Of a stretch of DNA of 5,244 nt, positions 1 to 5,244 are shown one piece after another. Source of the stretch: JADKIH01 sp031417555 (lineage in GTDB: Bacteria > Bacteroidota > Bacteroidia > AKYH767-A > 2013-40CM-41-45); contig JANOVV010000136.1 in the NCBI GenBank assembly GCA_031417555.1, forward strand, positions 1 through 5,244. Direction: 5' to 3'. Made by a program: the position numbers and the translations under genes. Under the pieces are notes generated by a model. It saw only the letters and a list, made by a program, of their open reading frames with translations, searched no databases and was not told where the DNA came from. Numbering within the stretch: the first letter of the stretch is position 1; every line of letters begins with the position of its first letter.

Positions 1-137
1 TCAGCACCATATCTTTTGAACACAGCACCTGCAAGGCAGTTTGCATACTCCGTCTGTACAGCGTATACGATAGACCTACTATCATCTTTTATTCAGCATT
101 GAAAGAACGATACTTATTTCTTACATTCGTGACACAC
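1..137. other. Left-edge stretch without a supported gene
   Basis: No gene can be supported here. Two short reading frames run off the left edge. The plus-strand frame 1 is open from base 1 to a TGA at 100-102 (33 codons), which could be the tail of a gene lying to the left. The minus-strand frame is open from a TGA at 93-95 out of the window (about 30 codons) and has protein-like composition (it includes TEYANCLAGAVFKRYGA), but it has no ATG or TTG start after that stop and its first GTG lies deep inside. Both are too short to assign. I see no RNA gene or clear promoter. Confidence 0.4.
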
Positions 138-315
138 TTCCATTCTGGATGACAATTTGATTGTGGGAAATAGTGATATCAATCACAGGATTCTTTCTGA
201 ATTAAATAACTACTTAATTCTACTAAAGAAACTAATTTGAACAACTAAAAATTCAGAAAGAATCTTGTGAGTTTCTTCAATCATTATAAAAGGAATATTG
301 TCATCCAGAAGGGAA
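138..315. repeat. 178-bp interrupted palindrome (inverted repeat)
   Basis: The outer arms 138-156 and 297-315 are reverse complements at 18 of 19 positions. The inner arms 183-202 and 251-270 match at 19 of 20. The stretches between them (157-182 and 271-296) are both exactly 26 nt and match at only about 10 positions, so the whole reads as one inverted repeat with 65-nt arms around a 48-nt centre (203-250). It encodes no protein. It resembles the dispersed palindromic repeats found between genes in bacterial genomes, but copy number cannot be seen here. It lies downstream of the arsenic operon and could shield transcript ends, but it has no U-tract after a GC-rich stem and is not a classical terminator. 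Confidence 0.75.
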
Positions 316-451
316 ATGTCATTAAGTTAAGCTACGGGTCATTTTTTTTTGCCACAAAAACACAAAAACACTAAAAAAAACAAAAATTAAATACCAACAA
401 TTTTGTGTCTTAGTGTTTTTGTGGCATTAGATCCTTAACTTAATGACATTG
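316..451. mobile_element. MITE-like palindromic element with flanking direct repeats
   Basis: A non-coding insertion of about 136 bp. Its ends carry perfect 17-bp inverted repeats (315-331, AATGTCATTAAGTTAAG, and 434-450). A second inverted pair lies inside: GCCACAAAAACAC at 351-363 and its complement at 413-425. The element is bracketed by an 11-bp direct repeat, CCAGAAGGGAA, at 305-315 and 452-462, as expected for a target-site duplication. The exact borders are uncertain by one or two bases because the last A of the left direct repeat is also the first base of the terminal repeat, and the right end has an extra TG or G. No transposase is encoded, so any mobility would depend on an enzyme elsewhere. 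An inverted repeat with flanks similar by chance is the main alternative. Confidence 0.65.
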
Positions 452-561
452 CCAGAAGGGAACCTGTGAGTTCAATAAATTATTTTAAACTCTCATGGTT
501 TCATCTATTAAAATATGACGAATCAAAATAAATAGCATTTACAAAAATGGAAAGGTCTAAA

Positions 562-1206
562 TTAGCCCGGCATTTTAAAATATTTACAAACAACAACCGC
601 TAATAGCGATCCAGCTAAAGGAGCACTAATATAAATCCATAAATGTTCGAGATGTCCGGAAACAAATGCCGGCGCGATCGATCTTGCGGGATTCATGGAA
701 GCACCGGATATTGGCCCCGCAAACATTGCTTCGAGTAAAACTACAGAGCCAATTGCAATCCCGGCCATGATGCCCTGCTCCCGAGAACCATGAGATACAT
801 TTAATATTACAAACATCAATAGAAATGTAAGAATCAATTCAAGAATAAAACTTTGCATTTCTGATCCTGCAGGAATTGTTGAACCTAATAATAAATTTTC
901 AGGAAAAAGAAATTTTAAAACCAAGCTGGCGCTAAACGCTCCGGCTATCTGAAAAATTATATAGGGTAAAACTTCTTTAGCAGGAAATTTTTTTACTACT
1001 GCAAATGCAATTGTAACAGCAGGATTAATATGAGACCCGGAAATAGAACCTAAACTATAAATCATTGCCATTACAATTAAACCAGACGTTATCGCAATAC
1101 CAACATGAGAAACAGCACCATTGGTTGTTTCATTTATGACAATAGCACCTGTACCGCAGAATACCATAGCAAATGTTCCAATAAATTCCGCAGTATATTT
1201 TTTCAT
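562..1206 (-). CDS. NIP-like aquaporin (MIP family), probable arsenic-exit channel
   Basis: A complete 214-residue major intrinsic protein, with six predicted membrane helices and two half-helices carrying the NPA motifs at 61-63 (SGSHINPAVT) and 172-174 (SGASMNPARS). The stretches GLIVMAMIYS, AGIAIG and AGPISGASMNPARS are much closer to plant nodulin-26-like proteins (NIPs) and their bacterial relatives in ars operons (called AqpN or AqpS) than to E. coli AqpZ. Aligning by eye to AqpZ (F43, H174, T183, R189) puts S41, A160, A169 and R175 in the selectivity filter: two bulky residues are replaced by small ones, which suggests passage of larger neutral solutes such as arsenite or methylated arsenic acids. 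The substrate is inferred. It is the last gene of the arsenic operon, 61 nt after arsC. The ATG has no Shine-Dalgarno, only an AT-rich leader. The family call is firm; the arsenic role rests on context and filter. Confidence 0.93.
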   Translation of the reverse strand: MKKYTAEFIGTFAMVFCGTGAIVINETTNGAVSHVGIAITSGLIVMAMIYSLGSISGSHINPAVTIAFAVVKKFPAKEVLPYIIFQIAGAFSASLVLKFLFPENLLLGSTIPAGSEMQSFILELILTFLLMFVILNVSHGSREQGIMAGIAIGSVVLLEAMFAGPISGASMNPARSIAPAFVSGHLEHLWIYISAPLAGSLLAVVVCKYFKMPG

Positions 1207-1267
1207 ATAAAAATTAATTTGGCAACATATTATTAAGAATATTTACCTGAATAAAATTAAAGCAAAA

Positions 1268-1696
1268 TCAGATAATTCCCCGAACCAGGTTCTCAACCGC
1301 TTCTTTTATTTTATCGCGGACGATTCTGGTTTGTTTTAATTTTTCGTCCTCCGTACCTTTAAATGAAGAAGGGTCATCAAAATCCCACGCTATTTTCTTG
1401 CTTACACCGGGAAATATAGGACATCTTTCCGAATTTTTAGCATCACAAACAGTTACTACATAATTAAAGAGACGGCCTTCTTTAAAAAAACTAAAGACAT
1501 CTTTTGTAGGATTTTTAGAAATATCAATTCCATCTTCAGACATTACTTTTACTGCTAATGGATTTAATTTCCCCGGTTCCAGTCCGGCGCTTTCAACTTC
1601 AAAGTTTTCGCCGCCTATTTTCTTTAAGAAAGCTTCAGCCATTTGGCTTCTTGCGCTATTGTGAACGCAAAGGAACAATACCTTTATTTTATTCAT
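1268..1696 (-). CDS. arsC: Thioredoxin-type arsenate reductase ArsC (low-molecular-weight phosphatase fold)
   Basis: A 142-residue cytoplasmic enzyme expected to reduce arsenate to arsenite. The N-terminal anion-binding loop is C10-VHNSA-R16-S17, the CX5R signature of the low-molecular-weight tyrosine phosphatase fold. The two further cysteines that separate this reductase from true phosphatases are present: C84 and C92 in TVCDAKNSERCP, corresponding to C82 and C89 of the S. aureus pI258 enzyme. The general acid is D108 in the FDDPS motif, matching D105 of pI258. The three cysteines imply the relay that ends in a disulfide reduced by thioredoxin, unlike the glutaredoxin-dependent E. coli ArsC. 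There are seven residues between C84 and C92, against six in pI258. The gene starts 17 nt after the arsM stop, so the two are very probably cotranscribed. A purine-rich AAAAAGA just before the ATG is the only ribosome-binding hint. Confidence 0.95.
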   Translation of the reverse strand: MNKIKVLFLCVHNSARSQMAEAFLKKIGGENFEVESAGLEPGKLNPLAVKVMSEDGIDISKNPTKDVFSFFKEGRLFNYVVTVCDAKNSERCPIFPGVSKKIAWDFDDPSSFKGTEDEKLKQTRIVRDKIKEAVENLVRGII

Positions 1697-1713
1697 GTCT
1701 TTTTAAATTAATT

Positions 1714-2556
1714 TTATTTACAGCATGTTTCTTTATCGCAGCAAACCTCTTTAGGTTTTTCTGCATAAACGGTAATACTAAAAATTCCAACTTTACTTTC
1801 TTTATAAAATTTCAACTCTTCGGCATTTAAATATCTTATCAATATATCATCTGGAACATTAATGATTTTCTCTTTTTGAATAGTCGTATTAACAAATCCT
1901 GAATCCTTTATTAAATCAAGATATATATTTTTCTGTATTGCACCTGAAATACAACCTGCATACAATTCAGCTGTTTCTAAAATTTTCGGAGGTAGATTAC
2001 CCTGTAGAACAATATCGGAAACGGAGAAATGGCCACCGGGTTTTAAAACTCTAAACATTTCTGCAAAAGCTTTTTGCTTATCAGGAATTAAATTTAATAC
2101 ACAATTACTTACAATAACATCAGCAACATCAGAAGTTATGGGCATTTTTTCAATTTCACCCAAACGGAATTCAACATTGTGAAATCCTAATTTCTCTGCA
2201 TTAATCCTTGCCCGGTTAATCATAGCTTCTGTCATATCAATTCCTATTACTTTACCGGTCTCCCCTGTCTCTGATCTTGCAACGAAACAATCATTGCCTG
2301 CACCGGAACCCAAATCAATGACAACATCACCTTTTTTAATTTTGGCAAATTGAGTAGGCAATCCACAACCTAAGCCAAGATCGGCGTCAGCATTGTATCC
2401 TTTCAATTTAGAATAATCATCTGCCATAATACTATAAACCTCATCTGAGCAAGAGGAAGCACCACAACAAGAAGATTCATTGGTTAACTTATCCTGCAAA
2501 GCAATTTCACTGTATTTTTGCTTTACTAAATTTTTTAATTCTTCAGCAGTTTTCAT
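1714..2556 (-). CDS. arsM: Arsenite S-adenosylmethionine methyltransferase ArsM
   Basis: A 280-residue cytoplasmic methyltransferase, the usual length for bacterial ArsM. It transfers methyl groups from S-adenosylmethionine to trivalent arsenic, giving mono-, di- and possibly trimethyl arsenicals. The Rossmann-fold motif I is DLGSGAGND at 81-89, with the acidic residue of motif II in VIGIDMTEAM (about 103-112) and a later motif in LKPGGHFSVSD (171-181). The arsenic-binding cysteines typical of the family are all visible: C64 in LGLGCGLP, C152 in VSNCVLNL and C202 in YAGCISGA, matching C72, C174 and C224 of the Cyanidioschyzon enzyme. An N-terminal cysteine cluster (C30, C31, C36) corresponds to the fourth conserved site. 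The C-terminus adds C272, C273, C278 and C279. It follows arsR by 67 nt, and that gap holds a second operator-like palindrome. The leader before the ATG is A-rich without a Shine-Dalgarno. Confidence 0.95.
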   Translation of the reverse strand: MKTAEELKNLVKQKYSEIALQDKLTNESSCCGASSCSDEVYSIMADDYSKLKGYNADADLGLGCGLPTQFAKIKKGDVVIDLGSGAGNDCFVARSETGETGKVIGIDMTEAMINRARINAEKLGFHNVEFRLGEIEKMPITSDVADVIVSNCVLNLIPDKQKAFAEMFRVLKPGGHFSVSDIVLQGNLPPKILETAELYAGCISGAIQKNIYLDLIKDSGFVNTTIQKEKIINVPDDILIRYLNAEELKFYKESKVGIFSITVYAEKPKEVCCDKETCCK

Positions 2557-2587
2557 TTTTTTCTTTTTTAAATGATTAATTTTATTT

Positions 2588-2603
2588 ATCGTAATATTAC
2601 GTT
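2588..2603. promoter_or_regulatory. Probable second ArsR operator, between arsR and arsM
   Basis: The core CGTAATATTACG (2590-2601) is a perfect 12-bp palindrome. The surrounding 16 bases agree at 14 positions with the palindrome just upstream of arsR (2968-2983). Both copies are accompanied, on the arsR side, by CAAATGCAAA (2607-2616 here, 2994-3003 there), so the gap looks like a shortened copy of the arsR upstream region. It lies 32 nt before the arsM start. A separate repressed promoter for arsM-arsC-aquaporin, or a roadblock that tunes readthrough from arsR, would both fit. I do not find a good -7 element at the right spacing here. Binding by ArsR is inferred from position and symmetry. 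Confidence 0.65.
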
Positions 2604-2623
2604 TGACAAATGCAAAAAATTTT

Positions 2624-2953
2624 TCAACAACACTTTTTACCAGAAACAGAACAATTCAATAATGAATTAAGATATTGCTTTGCCTTTTCCCATTCTTTTT
2701 CATCGATACAATAACACATTTTCACACCCTCAATTTCGCCGGTAATAAGTCCGGCTTCCTTCAATTCTTTTAAATGTTGTGAAACTGTGGATTGTGATAA
2801 GGGTAATTCTTCGACAATATCACCACAGATACACGATTGTTTCTTCAATAATAATTGCAGAATTGCTATCCGCGCAGGGTGAGCAAGAGCTTTGGCGTAT
2901 TGAGCCAGTTTATTTTCTCTTACTGAAAAACTTTCCGCTTTTGTGATTCCCAT
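2624..2953 (-). CDS. arsR: ArsR/SmtB-family arsenic-responsive repressor
   Basis: A 109-residue winged helix-turn-helix repressor, first gene of the arsenic operon, expected to bind DNA as a dimer and release it on binding As(III) or Sb(III). The AHPARIAILQLLL segment (24-36) is the family's conserved helix. The recognition helix is LSQSTVSQHLKELKEAG (52-68), followed by the wing ITGEIEGVKMCYCID (70-84). Sensor cysteines are visible as C41 and C43 (SCICGD), the same place as the CVC pair of E. coli ArsR, at the start of the DNA-binding region. More cysteines lie in the wing (C80, C82) and at the C-terminus (C101, C108, C109), so the exact metal site is not certain. The ATG at 2951-2953 lies shortly after an operator-like palindrome, supporting autoregulation. 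Other thiol-sensing members of the family are possible on motif alone, but the arsM and arsC neighbours make arsenic the likely signal. Confidence 0.94.
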   Translation of the reverse strand: MGITKAESFSVRENKLAQYAKALAHPARIAILQLLLKKQSCICGDIVEELPLSQSTVSQHLKELKEAGLITGEIEGVKMCYCIDEKEWEKAKQYLNSLLNCSVSGKKCC

Positions 2954-2967
2954 TGTTACTTATATCG

Positions 2968-2983
2968 ATCGCAATATTACGAT
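2968..2983. promoter_or_regulatory. Probable ArsR operator upstream of arsR
   Basis: The 16-bp ATCGCAATATTACGAT is palindromic except for one mismatched pair (2972 and 2979). It matches the copy between arsR and arsM at 14 of 16 positions. It ends 14 nt before the arsR start and overlaps the predicted -7 promoter element, so a bound repressor would block RNA polymerase. A 12-2-12-like or ATA-rich palindrome at this location is usual for ArsR/SmtB regulators. The repressor identity is inferred from adjacency. Confidence 0.7.
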
Positions 2984-3003
2984 ACATTACAAGCAAATGC
3001 AAA
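2972..3003 (-). promoter_or_regulatory. Bacteroidota-type promoter for the arsenic operon
   Basis: Reading the minus strand, TTTG (3000-3003) is followed after exactly 20 nt by TAATATTG (2972-2979). This fits the Bacteroidota vegetative promoter pattern, TTTG at -33 and TAnnTTTG at -7, with one mismatch in the -7 element. Transcription would begin near 2965, giving a short leader before the arsR ATG. The -7 element sits inside the operator palindrome, as expected for direct repression. The region is AT-rich, so a chance match is possible. Confidence 0.5.
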
Positions 3004-3046
3004 TATTTTTGAAAATAAATTTAAAACGCATTAAATTAACTTAAAA

Positions 3047-5244
3047 TTACCTTCTTAAATCGACAAATGTATTTCTTTTAATATCCTGATTTTTAACAAT
3101 GAAGGTTACGAAATATGTTCCAACCGGTAATTCTTCTCCATCAGAATTTTGTCCATACCATTCAGTACTCGTATAATCCTCCGTTGAAAAAACTTCATTA
3201 CCCCAACGGTTAAATACTTTAAAAACATTATTAGGATAGAGACTTATTCCATGAATTACATAATAATCATTAAAGCCGTCGTTATTGGGTGAGAAAGAAG
3301 TTGGTAATTCAAATTCACATTCGCTTAATTTTAATAGTGCATTTGCTGTTATAGAGCAATTATTAATATCAGAAACAATAACACTAATGGGACCAACCGG
3401 AAGTGAAACAACACTTAATCCTGTACTTCCGTTTGACCAATTATAAAAGTATGGTGATGTCCCTCCACTGGCCGGGTTCACGCTTGCAACTCCATCGTTC
3501 TGACCATTGCAAGAGACTTCGGTGACAGTAATAACTGCAGATGGTAATGCAGATGGTTCATTAAGTATAAAGTCGGAAGTGTCTTTACATGAATTTGCAT
3601 CCGTAATTATCAATTGATAGTTTCCGGGGCCGAGATTAGAAAGATCCTGATTTGTGGAAAGGTTAGACCAGTTGTATGAAAAAGGAGCAACTCCACCATA
3701 AACTGAAACATCAACACTTCCATTGGTTAAACCATTGCATTGAATTTGCACACCGTTGAAATCAGATACAATGCTCGAATCAGACAATCGTTGAGGGGAT
3801 GTTAAAATAAAAAATGTATCGAGTTGACAACCGTTGGCATCGATAATTCGAACAGAAAATGTATCTGCAGGAAGAAAGCAAAGTACAGAATCCATAATTG
3901 TATCCGTTGCATCCCAGACATAAAGATAAGGAGCATTTCCACCCATAGAACTTAAGAAAATACAAGCCGTAGAATCTCCGAAACAGCCGACGTTAAATCC
4001 ATTGAAATTTGAAAACGATGGGACAACAGAAACAGGAGAAGGTTCAGTTAAAGAAAAAGTCTGAGTAACAGAACAACCATTATCATCAGTAACAATTAAA
4101 GAATGTATTCCAGCACCAAGTCCGAGAGCAGAATCAGCAACATCACCATTTGACCATAAGAAATTGTATGGTGAAATCCCGCCGGAGACCAAAGCATGAG
4201 CATCTCCATCAATATATCCGTTACAGCTAATATTATCGCCGCCATTATATAAAGAAAGAGTAATTGATGGTGATATAATCGGTGGCTGTGTTAAAGTAAC
4301 TGATGTATCTGTTTGGCATCCTTTATCATCACGAATAGATATTGAATAGATTCCGGAAGGAAGATTGTTTAGACTATCAACTGTTGCTGAATTACTCCAC
4401 AGATAAAAATAGTTTCCCGATCCTCCTGTAACATGCAGAGCAATGTAAGCGCTTGAATCTCCAAAACACCTGTTGTTGAATCCCTGAAAATCAGAAATTG
4501 TAATATTACCAATTAACGAATCGGGATCAGTGAGTGTGAATGCGAGACTATCCCGGCAATTATTGGCATCTTCAACGATTGAATAATAAAAACCGCTTGG
4601 CAAATTACCAATAGAATCAGTGCTTCCGCCATTTGACCAATTGTAAGTATATGGACTTACGCTACCTCCGACATTAAGAACAATGTAACCCGAAGAATCA
4701 CCATAACAAAGAGGATTTTGAGTACTCGGGCCATAAATAAATGGTTGCGGTTCAGTCAGCGTTGTATCCCGAACAATGGAACATCCATTAGCATCTACCA
4801 CACGCACGGAAACAAATCCGGCACCAATACCTGTTATGAAACTATCGACGCCATTTTGTGACCATAGATAAGTGAATGGTCTGGTTCCTCCGAATACATT
4901 TAATGTTGCAGATCCTGTTGAGTCACCGTAACAAACAATATTAACAGCACCAATATATGTTGAAGGAAGGATAAGAGGAACAATTATGGCCGGTTCAGTA
5001 ATGGTAACTGTATCAATTTTCTGACAGTTGTTTGTATCTGTAATTGTAACCTGATAAAAACCGGCTGTAAGATCGCCTACAGAATCCGTAACAAACGGCC
5101 CGTGACTCCATGCATAAGTATAAATTGGAGATCCTCCATAAGTAATTGCTCTAATGCCTCCACTAGATTCACCTTTACAACCGACATTACGAATACGTAA
5201 AGAATCGTTTAAGGCAGATGGTTCTGTCAATGCCGTTGTATCAG
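3047..5244 (-). CDS. SprB-repeat surface protein with type IX secretion C-terminal domain (5' end outside window)
   Basis: The C-terminal 730 or so residues of a large exported protein. The frame stays open to the right edge (DTTALTEP), so the protein begins outside the window. The TTG at 5228-5230 that could be read as a start is an internal leucine of the repeat linker. The visible part holds eight SprB-type repeats, each with a C-x-G-(D/E/x) opening, a Y-x-W-S-N-G centre and a D-x-N-x-C end, joined by LTEP-like linkers. From about residue 638 (counting the TTG as 1) comes a gliding-motility-associated C-terminal domain: PTSFSPNNDGFND, VFNRWGNEVF, W-x-G and LPVGTYF motifs, the type B signal read by the type IX secretion system. 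The mature protein should be on the cell surface or released, with roles in adhesion or gliding as known for SprB. Its specific function is unknown. No PorP/SprF partner gene follows; arsR comes next after 93 nt. Confidence 0.9.
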   Translation of the reverse strand, partial: DTTALTEPSALNDSLRIRNVGCKGESSGGIRAITYGGSPIYTYAWSHGPFVTDSVGDLTAGFYQVTITDTNNCQKIDTVTITEPAIIVPLILPSTYIGAVNIVCYGDSTGSATLNVFGGTRPFTYLWSQNGVDSFITGIGAGFVSVRVVDANGCSIVRDTTLTEPQPFIYGPSTQNPLCYGDSSGYIVLNVGGSVSPYTYNWSNGGSTDSIGNLPSGFYYSIVEDANNCRDSLAFTLTDPDSLIGNITISDFQGFNNRCFGDSSAYIALHVTGGSGNYFYLWSNSATVDSLNNLPSGIYSISIRDDKGCQTDTSVTLTQPPIISPSITLSLYNGGDNISCNGYIDGDAHALVSGGISPYNFLWSNGDVADSALGLGAGIHSLIVTDDNGCSVTQTFSLTEPSPVSVVPSFSNFNGFNVGCFGDSTACIFLSSMGGNAPYLYVWDATDTIMDSVLCFLPADTFSVRIIDANGCQLDTFFILTSPQRLSDSSIVSDFNGVQIQCNGLTNGSVDVSVYGGVAPFSYNWSNLSTNQDLSNLGPGNYQLIITDANSCKDTSDFILNEPSALPSAVITVTEVSCNGQNDGVASVNPASGGTSPYFYNWSNGSTGLSVVSLPVGPISVIVSDINNCSITANALLKLSECEFELPTSFSPNNDGFNDYYVIHGISLYPNNVFKVFNRWGNEVFSTEDYTSTEWYGQNSDGEELPVGTYFVTFIVKNQDIKRNTFVDLRR
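3329..5242 (-). repeat. Eight-unit SprB-type protein repeat array
   Basis: Within the surface protein, paired cysteines mark each unit: residues 18/69, 100/150, 175/225, 255/305, 336/386, 416/468, 498/548 and 574/625 (counting the leucine codon at 5228-5230 as 1). The distance within a pair is 50-52 residues every time, and units recur every 75-82 residues. The DNA copies have diverged, so this is an old protein-level repeat, not a recent tandem duplication. The regular pairing suggests one disulfide per unit in an extracellular beta-sandwich; that bond is an inference. More units probably lie beyond the right edge, since the sequence enters the window in a linker. Confidence 0.85.

Noticed and set aside
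341..425. Hairpin 351-363/413-425 next to a T-run as a terminator
   Set aside because: The T-run (342-350) precedes the hairpin on the plus strand and becomes an A-run on the minus strand, so the order is wrong for termination in either direction; the long loop also argues against it.
461..500. Weak inverted repeat AACCTGTGAGTT / AACTCTCATGGTT downstream of the aquaporin gene
   Set aside because: The arms pair imperfectly with a bulge and a long AT-rich loop, and no U-tract follows; not separable from chance.
1558..1830. Plus-strand open reading frame of 90 codons
   Set aside because: It lies antisense across the start of arsC and the end of arsM, both strongly supported, and its product has no recognisable domain.
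3018..3037. Possible terminator between the surface protein gene and arsR
   Set aside because: A 7-bp stem made only of A-T pairs with a 6-nt loop is too weak, and no clear U-run follows on the minus strand.
3780..3965. Minus-strand open reading frame of 61 codons
   Set aside because: It lies within the SprB-repeat gene in another frame, and its residues are a frame-shifted reading of the repeats.
4500..4509. GTAATATTAC, similar to the ArsR operator core
   Set aside because: It lies inside the coding sequence of the surface protein, lacks the outer CG pairs and the CAAATGCAAA companion, and is expected by chance in AT-rich DNA.
3329..5242. Regular repeats as a CRISPR array
   Set aside because: The regularity is at protein level in one open frame with units of 75-82 codons; the DNA copies are not identical.

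Overview
The window looks like an AT-rich chromosomal segment from a member of the Bacteroidota. The clearest evidence is the large gene at the right edge. It encodes a chain of SprB-type repeats ending in a gliding-motility-associated (CHU_C type) C-terminal sorting domain, the signal of the type IX secretion system, which is confined to that phylum and close relatives. Weak or absent Shine-Dalgarno sequences, A-rich leaders and a TTTG-N20-TAnnTTTG-like promoter agree with this. The species cannot be named from the sequence alone.

Layout: positions 1-561 hold no convincing gene. They contain two palindromic repeats, one apparently inserted at the end of the other: a 178-bp inverted repeat (138-315) and a roughly 136-bp MITE-like element (316-451) flanked by an 11-bp direct repeat. 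Positions 562-2953 form a four-gene arsenic operon, all on the minus strand, read in the order arsR, arsM, arsC, aquaporin. Positions 3047-5244 hold the 3' part of the SprB-repeat protein gene, also on the minus strand and open at the window edge.

The arsenic genes fit one pathway. ArsR is the arsenite-sensing repressor. ArsC reduces arsenate to arsenite. ArsM methylates arsenite. The last gene is a NIP-like aquaporin whose inferred selectivity filter is much wider than that of a water channel, so it is a candidate exit route for arsenite or methylated arsenicals. No ArsB, Acr3 or ArsP efflux pump lies in the window. Two copies of a palindrome, ATCGYAATATTACGWT, lie upstream of arsR and between arsR and arsM. 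They are the likely ArsR operators, and the first overlaps the predicted promoter.

The individual families are known. What deserves a second look is the pump-less arsR-arsM-arsC-aquaporin arrangement with the unusual channel filter, the duplicated operator/promoter block, and the nested palindromic elements. I see no evidence for an entirely new system.
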